Positions 38,279 through 54,096 of a stretch of 64,000 nt of DNA are shown here, piece by piece (within the stretch, counting starts at the first letter, position 1; each line of letters starts with the position of its first letter). A program made the position numbers and the translations under genes. The DNA is from Streptomyces pyxinae (GTDB lineage: Bacteria > Actinomycetota > Actinomycetes > Streptomycetales > Streptomycetaceae): assembly GCF_024756275.1 (NCBI RefSeq), contig NZ_JANUGQ010000014.1:62001-126000 (forward strand), written 5' to 3'. Below the pieces are notes generated by a model. That model saw only the letters and a list, made by a program, of their open reading frames with translations. It made no database searches and was not told the origin of the DNA.

Positions 38279-38622
38279 CCGCCGCCGGCCGGCCGCCGGG
38301 GGGACGCGCGACGGAGGCGTACGGCTGCCGGGCCATACGCCCTGGGAGCCGTACCGCCTCGGGAGCCCCCGCACCACCCCGGACAGGGCCGGCCGGGCAC
38401 GCCGTCCGCTGCGCGGCGACCGTCCCCGGCGGCCGCCCCGCCGGAGTCCGGCCCGCGGGACCACGAGGCTCGCGGTCGGGTGCGCCGTCGACCACCTCGG
38501 GAGACACCGGGCCGTCCGCCACACGCGGCGACAAGCACGCCGTCCGCTGCGCGGCGCGTTCCGGGGGCGGTGCGGCGAAATCGGCTCGCCGCGCCGGCGG
38601 ACCGGATGGCAGGGTGCGGCGC
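38279..38622. other. intergenic with a 22-bp direct repeat
   Basis: 344 bp between esterase and DUF4291 gene. A 22-bp sequence beginning GCACGCCGTCCGCTGCGC occurs identically at 38397-38418 and 38535-38556, 138 bp apart. No gene is seen. The repeat could mark a past insertion or deletion. Confidence 0.6.
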
Positions 38623-39189
38623 ATGACGCCCCCGTATCAGATCCATGCCGACTTCGACGCTCGCACGATCGTGGTCTATCAGGCGTACTCGCCTGCCATC
38701 GCTGACGCGGCACTGCGGGCGGGCCGCTTCGTCGCGCCGTTCTCGTTCCACCGGATGACGTGGATCAAGCCGTCGTTCAGGTGGCTGATGCACCGCAGCA
38801 ACTGGGCCCGCAAGCCGGGCCAGGAGCGTGTTCTCGCGGTGCGGATCACTCGGGAGAGCTGGGAGGAGGCCCTGTCCCGGGCCGTGCTGACGACCGCCGG
38901 TCCGGCGGCGGTGGCCGGGGCGGCCGTCCATGTCCAGTGGGACCCGGAACGCTCGCCGCGCGGAGCGGCACTGAACCACTACAGCATCCAGGTCGGCATC
39001 GGCCGCCACCTGATCCGCGCGTTCACCGACGACTGGATCGTCGGTCTCACCGACCTCACCCCGCAGGTCCGCAAGGCCTCGGCGCTGACGCGGACCGGGC
39101 ACGCAGCCCAGGCGCACCGGCTGTTTCCCCCGGAGCGCGCCTACCCCGTGCCGCAAAGCCTGCGAGGCGTCGTCTCCCCGGACGCATGA
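38623..39189 (+). CDS. DUF4291 family protein
   Basis: 188 residues, ATG 38623, full family length. Seen: YQIHADFDARTIVVYQAYSP, RMTWIKPSFRWLMHRSNWA and the C-terminal DLTPQVRKASAL. The function of DUF4291 is unknown. Its base composition is a little less GC-rich than its neighbours. It sits inside the siderophore locus without an obvious link and is ended by the strongest terminator in the window, so it may be a separate insertion. Confidence 0.85.
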   Translation: MTPPYQIHADFDARTIVVYQAYSPAIADAALRAGRFVAPFSFHRMTWIKPSFRWLMHRSNWARKPGQERVLAVRITRESWEEALSRAVLTTAGPAAVAGAAVHVQWDPERSPRGAALNHYSIQVGIGRHLIRAFTDDWIVGLTDLTPQVRKASALTRTGHAAQAHRLFPPERAYPVPQSLRGVVSPDA

Positions 39190-39266
39190 CGGGAAACGGG
39201 TGAGGAGCCGCCCACCGCCCACCACTTCACGAGTACTTCCGGTACCCGTTCCGGACCGTGTCAGCC

Positions 39267-39313
39267 ACCACGGCCGGGGGCCGGTGCGCGTCGCGCCGGC
39301 CCCCGGCCGTGGT
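39267..39313. terminator. strong bidirectional terminator
   Basis: ACCACGGCCGGGGGCCGG and its complement ending CCGTGGT form a perfect 18-bp stem with an 11-nt loop, followed on the + strand by CTTT. It separates the convergent DUF4291 and MFS/MbtH/NRPS transcripts. Confidence 0.9.
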
Positions 39314-39329
39314 CTTTCCGGCGGGCCGT

Positions 39330-40793
39330 TCAGGCCGCCGCCGGCGTCCCCGCCGGGTTCTCCGTGGCACCGCCCGCCGGGGGCGGGCCGTCGTCGCCGA
39401 ACGGCGGTGGCTGGGGCGGCTCCTTGGGCAGCCGGAGCGCGGCGAGGGCGCCCAGCACGACCAATCCGGCCGTCACCCACACCGCGAGCCGGTACGGCCC
39501 CGGTCCCGCGGCGCCCGGGCCGTGGGCGCCGCCGCCGATCACCCCGGCGCAGACGGCGATGCCGAGGGCACCGCCGAGGGTCCGGGTGATCTGGAACAGA
39601 CCCATGGCATGGCCCATGTCCGGCGGGGCGACGTCCTCGAACCCGGCCAGCTGCACGGTGAGTACGGCCGTGCCGAGGACCAGGCCGATCAGGAACATCA
39701 GCCCCCGGACGCACCAGGCGTTCTCCGCCACTCCCGGCACGGCCAGCGCGGCGAAGACCACGCCGGCCAGCAGCAGCGCGGGCGCCACCAGCCACCGGGG
39801 GCCGACGCGCGGCAGCAGCCGGTCCACCACCTGGGAGGCGAGCATCAGCCCGATCGCCTCCGGGAAGACGCTCAGCCCGGCGTCCAGGGCGGAGGCGCCC
39901 AGCGCGGCCTGGAAGAGCAGCGGGACGGCGAAGAGCACACCCATCAGCCCGGCGGCGGTGAGCACGGCCAGCACCGAGGCGGTGCCGTAGGCGCGGTCGG
40001 CCAGCAGCCGGAGGCGGAGCAGCGGTTCGGGCGCCCGCCACTGGTGGACGGCGGTGGCGACCAGCAGTCCGGTGCCCAGCACCGCGCAGGCGGCCACGGC
40101 CGGGCTGGTCCAGCCCCGCGAGGGGCCGAAGCCCAGCGCGTAGGTGAGCAGTCCGAGGGCGGGGGTGGCCAGCAGGAAGCCGGTCCGGTCGAACGGCCCC
40201 CCGGTGCCCTCGACATGCTCGCGCAGCCCGAGCAGGCCGAGCAGCACGGCGGCGGCGCCGACCGGGACGTTGACGAAGAACAGCCAGTGCCAGGAGAGGT
40301 GTTCGGTGAGGAAGCCGCCGAGCGGCGGGCCGAGCGCCGGCATCAGGGCGGTCGGCACGATCAGCACCTTGGAGAGCCGCACCCGCTCGTGCGGGGCGAA
40401 GGCGCGGAACAGCAGCGTCATCCCGACCGGGGTGAGCAGTCCGCCCGCCAGGCCCTGGACGCCGCGCGCGACGACCAGGGTGGCGAGGTCCGGAGCGAGC
40501 CCGCAGACCGCCGAGGCGGCGGTGAAGACGGCGAGCGAGCCCAGGAAGATCCGCTTGGTGCCGTACCGGTCGCCCAGCCAGCCGGCCACCGGCAGGGTCA
40601 GCGCCAGGGCGACCAGGAAGGCCGTCTCGACGGTGTTGGCCGCCGAGACGGGCTGTCCGAAGTCGCCCGCGATGGTGAACAGCGCCGGGTTGACGATGGT
40701 CGAGTCCAGGCCGTTCATGCACATCGCGGCCAGATAGACCAGGACGACGGCGATCCGTGGCCGGATACGGGGCAGGGGCAGGAGTCCGCTCAC
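39330..40793 (-). CDS. MFS exporter, DHA2 (14-TM) type, probable siderophore export
   Basis: 487 residues from GTG 40793, overlapping the mbtH stop (GTGA). Fourteen hydrophobic segments are visible. DHA2 motifs are LDSTIVNPALFTI, WLGDRYGTKRIFLGSLAVF and GPPLGGFLTEHLSWHWLFFV. Translationally coupled to mbtH and the NRPS, it is the likely exporter of the finished siderophore (EntS/YmfD-like role). Confidence 0.9.
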   Translation of the reverse strand: MSGLLPLPRIRPRIAVVLVYLAAMCMNGLDSTIVNPALFTIAGDFGQPVSAANTVETAFLVALALTLPVAGWLGDRYGTKRIFLGSLAVFTAASAVCGLAPDLATLVVARGVQGLAGGLLTPVGMTLLFRAFAPHERVRLSKVLIVPTALMPALGPPLGGFLTEHLSWHWLFFVNVPVGAAAVLLGLLGLREHVEGTGGPFDRTGFLLATPALGLLTYALGFGPSRGWTSPAVAACAVLGTGLLVATAVHQWRAPEPLLRLRLLADRAYGTASVLAVLTAAGLMGVLFAVPLLFQAALGASALDAGLSVFPEAIGLMLASQVVDRLLPRVGPRWLVAPALLLAGVVFAALAVPGVAENAWCVRGLMFLIGLVLGTAVLTVQLAGFEDVAPPDMGHAMGLFQITRTLGGALGIAVCAGVIGGGAHGPGAAGPGPYRLAVWVTAGLVVLGALAALRLPKEPPQPPPFGDDGPPPAGGATENPAGTPAAA

Positions 40794-41002
40794 CGGGCCA
40801 GCAGCTCCGGCGCCGAGGCGGTGATCCGGTCCAGCGCCTCCTGGCGGCCGCAGGGGCCGTGGACGGCGGTCCAGTCCTCCGGCACGTCCGCGAAGGAGGG
40901 CCAGAGGGAGTGCTGTCCGGCCTCGTTGGTCAGCACCAGGAACTGTGCGAACTCCCCGTCCGCGTCGAAGGGGTTGACGGGGGCGTCGCTGTGGGCGGCC
41001 AT
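40790..41002 (-). CDS. mbtH: MbtH-like protein
   Basis: 70 residues, ATG 41002, five bp after the NRPS stop. The family signature is NPFDADGEFAQFLVLTNEAG, then HSLWPSFADVPEDWTAVHG. It binds NRPS adenylation domains and is often needed for their folding and activity. Confidence 0.95.
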   Translation of the reverse strand: MAAHSDAPVNPFDADGEFAQFLVLTNEAGQHSLWPSFADVPEDWTAVHGPCGRQEALDRITASAPELLAR

Positions 41003-41007
41003 CGGGT

Positions 41008-48402
<7,395 letters not shown>

Positions 48403-48460
48403 GGTGTGACAACTCCCCTGAGAATGACGGCCCCCGCCGCACCGCACCGGCAGTGCGCAC

Positions 48461-48479
48461 TTAGGTAAGCCTAAGTTAT
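48461..48479. promoter_or_regulatory. iron box between NRPS and amidohydrolase
   Basis: TTAGGTAAGCCTAAGTTAT keeps the TTAGG..CCTAA core of the DmdR/IdeR consensus. It is 59 bp from the NRPS start and 112 bp from the divergent amidohydrolase start, so both may be iron-repressed. Confidence 0.85.
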
Positions 48480-48590
48480 CTTGCTTGCTGCGCCGACGCC
48501 GACCGGCCCGTCGGCACCGCCCCCACCGGGGCACCGCTCCCGCCCGGGGGCGGCGCCCCGGCGAGGACGACCACCCCCGATGAGGAGACA

Positions 48591-49775
48591 ATGACCACCC
48601 CCGCCCCCGACCGCGCCCCCGGCGCGGACCCCGAGCTCAAGTCCGCGATCCAGCGGCACATCGCGGGGCTCGGCGCCTCGCTGACCGGCCTCAGCCGGCG
48701 CATCCACGGCCACCCGGAGACGGCCTTCACCGAGCACCGGGCCGCCGCCTGGTGCGCCGGGGCGCTGAGCGACGCCGGGTTCGCGGTGACCGCGCCCGCG
48801 TACGGCCTGGACACCGCCTTCGCCGCCACCACCGGCAGCGGTCCGCTCACGGTGGCCATCGCCTGCGAGTACGACGCCCTGCCCGGGCTCGGCCACGCCT
48901 GCGGGCACAACCTGATCGCCGCCGCCGGGATCGGCGCCGCACTGGGGCTCGCCCCGTACGCGGACGAACTCGGCCTCACCGTGCGGGTGCTGGGCACCCC
49001 CGCCGAGGAGCGGGGCGCCGGCAAGGCGCTGATGCTGGAGGCGGGCGCCTTCGAGGGGGTGGACGCGGCGATGATGGTGCACCCGTGCCCCTTCGAGATG
49101 TCCGACTTCCGGTCGTTCGCCCTGGGCACCCTCTCCATCACCTACACCGGCCGGTCCGCCCATCCGAGCCTCAACCCGCACGAGGGCCGCAACGCCGCCG
49201 ACGCCCTGACGGTCGCCCAGGTGGCGCTGGGGCTGCTGCGCCAGCAACTGCCGCCGGAGTGGCGGGTGCACGGCATCACCACCGAGGCGGGCACCGCGCC
49301 CAACGCCATTCCGGCCCGGGCCACCGCCGAGTACGAGATCCGGGCGCTGGCCGCCGAGGACCTGCGCGAGCTGCGGGAGCGGGTGGAGGCGTGCTTCCGC
49401 GCGGGCGCGCTGGCCACCGGCTGCGAGGTGACGCTGGAGCGCCCGGAGCCCGACTACCTGGACTTCCGGGGCGACCCGGAGCTGATCCGGCTCTGGACGG
49501 CCAACGCCCGGGAGCTCGGCCGGCCGGAGCCGGTGGAGCGGGCCCCGTTCGCCTGCACCGACATGGGCAATGTCTCGCACGCGGTGCCGTCGATCCATCC
49601 GGTGCTGGACATCAGCGGTGGCACCTGCGGGCCGCACGAGCCGGAGTTCGCCGAAGCGGCGGTCTCCCCAGTGGCCGAGCGGGCCCTGCTGGACGGGGCG
49701 GTGGCGATGGCCTGGACCGCCGCCGACCTGGCGTACGCCCGTGGCCGCCGGACCGGCCCGGCGGATCCCGCCTGA
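48591..49775 (+). CDS. M20 family amidohydrolase/peptidase
   Basis: 394 residues, ATG 48591. The dinuclear-metal M20D-type motifs are RRIHGHPETAFTEHRAA, EYDALPGLGHACGHN (ligand His, Asp, His), TPAEERGAGKALML and the dimerisation domain FALGTLSITYTGRSAHPS. Members hydrolyse amide bonds of N-acyl amino acids and small peptides. It shares the iron-box promoter region with the NRPS, so cleavage of the DHB-amide or processing/recycling of siderophore is a reasonable inference. It is not part of the known minimal DHB-siderophore pathway. Confidence 0.88.
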   Translation: MTTPAPDRAPGADPELKSAIQRHIAGLGASLTGLSRRIHGHPETAFTEHRAAAWCAGALSDAGFAVTAPAYGLDTAFAATTGSGPLTVAIACEYDALPGLGHACGHNLIAAAGIGAALGLAPYADELGLTVRVLGTPAEERGAGKALMLEAGAFEGVDAAMMVHPCPFEMSDFRSFALGTLSITYTGRSAHPSLNPHEGRNAADALTVAQVALGLLRQQLPPEWRVHGITTEAGTAPNAIPARATAEYEIRALAAEDLRELRERVEACFRAGALATGCEVTLERPEPDYLDFRGDPELIRLWTANARELGRPEPVERAPFACTDMGNVSHAVPSIHPVLDISGGTCGPHEPEFAEAAVSPVAERALLDGAVAMAWTAADLAYARGRRTGPADPA

Positions 49776-49839
49776 CGCCCCGGTGCCGCCCGGCGACCCG
49801 GGCGGCACCGACACCGGCTCGGACACCGACTGCGGCACC

Positions 49840-49878
49840 GGCTCCGGCTCCGGCTCCGGCTCCGACGGCCCCGGAGCC
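49840..49878. terminator. GGCTCC hexamer repeat with hairpin potential
   Basis: Four perfect GGCTCC units at 49840-49863 are followed by GGAGCC at 49873-49878, so the last unit can form a 6-bp stem. It lies between convergent genes. Weak as a terminator. Confidence 0.35.
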
Positions 49879-49981
49879 CGCCGGGCGTCCGGGGCCGGGC
49901 GCACCGCACGGCGGTGCACGGCCGCACCGGTATCCACCGGTCCCGCCGTACACCGCCTCGCGCGCCGGGGCGCCGCTCCGG

Positions 49982-50989
49982 TCAGGAGGAGGCGCCCAGC
50001 GCCTTGGCGAAGTCCTTCATGACCACATCGGCCGCGAGCGGGCCGCCACGGGTCGACCAGACCGAACCGTCCACCGTGACGGCGTGGTTCTTCTTCACCG
50101 CGCCCAGCTCCTTGTAGGCGGGCTTGGCCTGGACGTCCTTGAGCGCCTTCTCACCATCGGAGGTGAGAGTCGAGAGGAACAGCCAGTCGCCGTCGATCTC
50201 GTTGATCTTCTCCAGGCTCAGCGACGGGGTGTGGGCGTTGCCGTCCTTGTTCTGCGCCTTGGGCCGCTTCAGCCCCATCTCCAGGGCGACGCCGCTGGCG
50301 AACTGCTTGTTCTCCATCCAGCTCGGGCCGTCCGGGTTCCAGCGGACGATGGAGACCTCGGCGCCCTTGTCGGCGCCCAGCTTGGCGCCCTCGGCCTTGG
50401 CCGCCGTCTCATGGTCGGCGATGACCTTGTTGGCCGCGTCCAGCTTGTTGACGGCGTTGCCGATGCCCCGGAGGGTCAGCTTCCAGTCGTCGGTCGGCGC
50501 CATGGTGACCAGGGTGGCCGGGGTGATCTCGCGGAGCTGCTTGAGGACCTGCTCGTCCTGCATGTCGCCGGCGAGGATCAGGTCGGGCTTGGCCGCGACC
50601 ACCTTGTCCATGACCGGCTGGAGCAGGTTGCCGACCACGTCGATGCCCTTGACCTTGTCGGCCAGGTAGGCCGGCGGCTTGTCCAGGCCCTGGCCGTTGG
50701 TGATGCCGACCGGCTTCAGGCCGAGCGCCAGCACCGCGTCCAGGTCCTCCTGGGTCAGGGTGACGATGCGCTGCGGGTTGGCCGGGACCTCGACCGCCTT
50801 GCCGGTGGCGTCCTTGACGGTGCGCGGGGCGGAGGCGGCGGGCGCCTTGTCCTTGGCCGACGTGTCCTTGGACTTGTCGGAGCCGGAGTCCGAACCACAG
50901 CCGGTGAGCAGTACGGCGGCCGCGCCGAGGACGGCGACGGCCTGAGCCGCACGGCGCGGCGCGAAGAGGTGGGGACGGGACAGGGTCAT
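49982..50989 (-). CDS. ferric siderophore-binding lipoprotein (ABC transporter)
   Basis: 335 residues. The signal peptide ends in lipobox LLTGC with lipidated Cys31, then a Ser/Lys/Asp-rich linker. The FepB/FhuD-type (PBP class III) domain starts at VEVPANPQRIVTLTQEDLDA; a long backbone helix is visible around residues 180-205. It is anchored outside the membrane and delivers the ferric siderophore to the fused permease. Divergent from the ATPase with an iron box 83 bp upstream of its start. Confidence 0.93.
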   Translation of the reverse strand: MTLSRPHLFAPRRAAQAVAVLGAAAVLLTGCGSDSGSDKSKDTSAKDKAPAASAPRTVKDATGKAVEVPANPQRIVTLTQEDLDAVLALGLKPVGITNGQGLDKPPAYLADKVKGIDVVGNLLQPVMDKVVAAKPDLILAGDMQDEQVLKQLREITPATLVTMAPTDDWKLTLRGIGNAVNKLDAANKVIADHETAAKAEGAKLGADKGAEVSIVRWNPDGPSWMENKQFASGVALEMGLKRPKAQNKDGNAHTPSLSLEKINEIDGDWLFLSTLTSDGEKALKDVQAKPAYKELGAVKKNHAVTVDGSVWSTRGGPLAADVVMKDFAKALGASS

Positions 50990-51072
50990 CGAGGACTCCG
51001 GGTTTCACTGGGACATGAGGCGACACGGGTGGATGATGGCCTTTCGGCCGCCACGAACCCGTGTGCGGAGGT

Positions 51073-51091
51073 TAAGGTTAGCCTTACCTTA
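51073..51091. promoter_or_regulatory. iron box between lipoprotein and ATPase genes
   Basis: TAAGGTTAGCCTTACCTTA matches the iron-box consensus well and is near-palindromic (AAGGTTA-G-CCTTACCTT). It is placed to control both divergent genes. Confidence 0.88.
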
Positions 51092-51145
51092 TGACAAAGA
51101 GGCAAGGGGAATGCCTCATTCGTTACCCGGGAGGGGCCGGACCCA

Positions 51146-51955
51146 GTGGAACTCCGCGTCGAGAAGCTCAGCGCCGGCTATCCCGGCCACACCGCGGTCG
51201 ATGGTGTCGACCTGACCGTACCGTCCGGCCAAGTGGTCGCCGTCGTCGGCCCCAACGGCTGCGGCAAGTCGACCCTGTTGCGCTGCATGGCCCGGCTCCA
51301 CCAGCCGGCCGCCGGACGGGTGTTCGCCGGGGACGCCGACGTCTGGCGGCTGCGGCAGCGCGAGGCGGCCCACCGCATCGCGCTCCTTCCCCAGTCCCCG
51401 CAGGCCCCCGAGGCGGTGACGGTGGCCGGTCTGGTGCGCTACGGCCGCCATCCGCACCAGGGGCTGTTCCGCCAGTGGTCGTACGAGGACGAGCGCGCCG
51501 TCACCGACGCGCTGGCCGCCACCGGCACCACCGGGCTGGCCGACCGCCGGCTCGACCAGCTCTCCGGCGGGCAGCGGCAGCGCTGCTGGCTCGCCATGGC
51601 ACTGGCCCAGGAGACCCCGGTCGTCCTGCTCGACGAGCCGACCAGCGCGCTGGACATCGGGCACGCGGTGGAGGTCCTGGACCTGGTCCGCGAGGTGGCC
51701 GACGCCGGGCGTACCATCGTCATGGTCGTCCACGACCTGGCCGCCGCCGCGCGCTACGCGGATCTGGTGGTCGCCATGCGCGACGGCCGGGTCATCGCCT
51801 CCGGCCCCCCGCGCGAGACCATCGACACCGCGCTGGTGCGGGAGTTGTACGGCATCGAGACCGACATCCTCTTCGCCCCCTCGGACGGCTCCCCGGTCGT
51901 CGTCCCCGCCACCACCCGGGTCCGGACCGACGCGGCGGCGGCCGTGTCCGGCTGA
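51146..51955 (+). CDS. ferric siderophore ABC transporter ATPase
   Basis: 269 residues from GTG 51146, GGGAGGGG upstream. FecE/FepC-type ATPase: Walker A GPNGCGKSTLL, signature LSGGQRQRCWLAMALAQ, Walker B VVLLDEPTSALD, switch His in VVHDLAAAARYAD. Completes the uptake system with the lipoprotein and the fused permease. Confidence 0.95.
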   Translation: MELRVEKLSAGYPGHTAVDGVDLTVPSGQVVAVVGPNGCGKSTLLRCMARLHQPAAGRVFAGDADVWRLRQREAAHRIALLPQSPQAPEAVTVAGLVRYGRHPHQGLFRQWSYEDERAVTDALAATGTTGLADRRLDQLSGGQRQRCWLAMALAQETPVVLLDEPTSALDIGHAVEVLDLVREVADAGRTIVMVVHDLAAAARYADLVVAMRDGRVIASGPPRETIDTALVRELYGIETDILFAPSDGSPVVVPATTRVRTDAAAAVSG

Positions 51956-52047
51956 ACCCGCACCCGGCGGGGTGCGCGCCGAAGGCCGCATGACGGAGCG
52001 TCACCCCCCGGTGTCAAACGGTCGCGGCTTGCCTAGACTTGGTGATC

Positions 52048-52767
52048 ATGACGACCGAATCCCGCGCCACCGGCGCCGAACCCGGCCTCTTCGACACCAT
52101 GTCCACCATGCGCGCCATGCGCCGGCTCAAGCCGGACCCGGTTCCGGACGAGCTGCTGGACCGGCTGATCCAGGCGGCGGTCTGGGGCCCCAGTGGCGGC
52201 AATATGCAGCGGTACGAGTACGTGGTGGTCACCGACCGCGCGGTGATGGCCCGGCTCGCCCCGCTCTGGCGCCGCTGTGTGGACGCGTATCTGGCGACCA
52301 CCGGCAAGCACGCGCCGGCCGGGATGGACGAGGCGGCGTACGGCCGGATGGTCGCCGCCATCAGGTACCAGCGCGACCACTTCGCGGACACCCCCGCCCT
52401 GGTCGTCCCCTGCTACCGCTTCCCGGAGCCCCGGGTGGACGAGGCCGGGCTCCGGGCGGCGGCCGAGGCACTGGGCCCGGCCGCCACCGAGGGCCAGGTG
52501 TCCGGCCGGGAACGGTTCCAGGCCCTGGCCGAGGGCTCCTGCGTCTACCCGGGCGTGCAGAACCTGCTGCTCGCGGCGCGCGGTCTCGGGCTCGCCGCCA
52601 ACCTCACCATCTGGCATCTGATGCTGGAGACGGAGTGGAAGCGGGAGCTCGGCATTCCGGACGAGACGCACACCTTCGCCGCCGTTCCGGTGGGATGGCC
52701 CCGGGGCACCTTCGGCCCGGTCCGGCGCCGCCCGGTCACCGAGGTGATCCACCGGAACCGCTGGTAG
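52048..52767 (+). CDS. nitroreductase family protein
   Basis: 239 residues from ATG 52048; GTG at 52042 and TTG at 52039 are alternatives. TAGACT about 10 bp upstream suggests a leaderless transcript. FMN-binding pattern TMRAMRRLKPDPVPDELLDR, then AVWGPSGGNMQRYEYVVV (FMN loop) and a C-terminal GWPRGTFGPVRRRPV loop. Substrate unknown. Not clearly part of the siderophore locus. Confidence 0.88.
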   Translation: MTTESRATGAEPGLFDTMSTMRAMRRLKPDPVPDELLDRLIQAAVWGPSGGNMQRYEYVVVTDRAVMARLAPLWRRCVDAYLATTGKHAPAGMDEAAYGRMVAAIRYQRDHFADTPALVVPCYRFPEPRVDEAGLRAAAEALGPAATEGQVSGRERFQALAEGSCVYPGVQNLLLAARGLGLAANLTIWHLMLETEWKRELGIPDETHTFAAVPVGWPRGTFGPVRRRPVTEVIHRNRW

Positions 52768-52983
52768 CCGGCTCCCGGGCCGGTGGTTCCGGGCTCCGCA
52801 GGCGGAACGCCGGGACCGCCGGGATCGCCGGGATCGCCGGTGGCAGGCTCCTCCGGAACCGCCGGCGGCCCGGAACCACCGCAGGGCACACGCCGCTTCA
52901 GCCGGGCACCCGGCGGTTCAGCGGCGGGCCCGCCCGGGGCGGGCGGGGGTCCGCCTCCGGCGGGCGGGCCCCGGGAGGCGCGC

Positions 52984-54096
52984 TCAGCCCGCCCGGCCGG
53001 CCAGCGCCGCGCGGGTCTCCAGGGCGATCTGCCGGGCCTCCCCCACCGGGACCACCAGCACCGGCACGGCCGCGCCCGCCGGGCTGACGATCGCGTCCGA
53101 CTCCGGGTTACCCGGGGCCAGTCCGCCGCGCACGCCCAGCACCCCGAGGCCGGCGCAGACCGCCTCCCGCACCTCGGGCTGATCCTCCCCGATCTCGCCG
53201 GTGAAGACCAGCGCGTCCAGCCGGTCCAGGGAGGCGGCCACCCGGGCGACGCCCCGCCGCGCCTCCAGGGTGAACACCTCCAGGGCGAAGGCGGCGTCCC
53301 GGTCGCCGCGCCCCGCCGCCGCCACCAGCTCCCGGGTGTCGCCGGAGGAACCGGAGAGCCCCAGCAGCCCCGACTCCCGGTTGAGCACCTCAGCGAGCCG
53401 CCCGGCCGGGAGACCGGCGGAGGTCTGGAGCCAGAGCAACAGACCCGGATCGACCGAGCCGCTCCGCTTGCTCATCACCATGCCCTCCAGCGGGGTGAGG
53501 CCCATGGTGGTGTCGGCGCTCCGCCCCTCACGCACCGCCGTCGCCGAGCAGCCGCCGCCCAAGTGGGCGATGACCAGGTGCAGTTCCCCGGCCGGGCGGC
53601 CGAGCAGCCGGGCCGCCCTCTCCAGCGTCCAGGCGCAGGACAGGCCGTGGAAGCCGTACCGGCGCAGCCCGTACCGCTCGGTCCACTCCTTCGGCAGCCC
53701 GTACGCCCGCGCCGCCTCCGGCAGTTCCGCGTGGAAGGCGGTGTCCGGGCAGACCACGTGCGGCACTTCGGGCAGCAGCTCGCGCGCGGCGTCCAGGGCG
53801 GCGAGCGCCGGCGGCACATGGAGCGGGGCGAGCCCGGCGGCGCGGTCCAGCTCCGCGCGTACCGTGTCGTCCACCACGGACGGCCGGGTGATCCCGGGGC
53901 CGCCGTGCACCAGCCGGTGGCCGGCCGCCACCACCGGCGGGGCGTCCCGGAGGAACTCCGCCAGGGACTCGCCGGCCCGTTCGCCGGGTGGCTCACCGAA
54001 GCTCCGGTTCGCCCGTTCCTCGCCCCCGGAGCCGTACACCGACAGCCGGAGACTGGACGAACCGGCGTCCACCACCAGGATGTCACCGGCGGTCAC
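52984..54096 (-). CDS. ackA: acetate kinase
   Basis: 370 residues from GTG 54096 overlapping the phosphoketolase stop (GTGA). It makes ATP and acetate from acetyl-phosphate. Seen: ILVVDAGSSSLRLSVYG (phosphate 1), GHRLVHGG, GFHGLSCAWTLE, MGLTPLEGMVMSKRSGSVDP with catalytic Arg, and VVPVGEARQIA with the Mg-binding Glu. It is somewhat shorter than the usual ~400 residues. The conserved GGIGEN appears as TGEIGED. Confidence 0.93.
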   Translation of the reverse strand: MTAGDILVVDAGSSSLRLSVYGSGGEERANRSFGEPPGERAGESLAEFLRDAPPVVAAGHRLVHGGPGITRPSVVDDTVRAELDRAAGLAPLHVPPALAALDAARELLPEVPHVVCPDTAFHAELPEAARAYGLPKEWTERYGLRRYGFHGLSCAWTLERAARLLGRPAGELHLVIAHLGGGCSATAVREGRSADTTMGLTPLEGMVMSKRSGSVDPGLLLWLQTSAGLPAGRLAEVLNRESGLLGLSGSSGDTRELVAAAGRGDRDAAFALEVFTLEARRGVARVAASLDRLDALVFTGEIGEDQPEVREAVCAGLGVLGVRGGLAPGNPESDAIVSPAGAAVPVLVVPVGEARQIALETRAALAGRAG

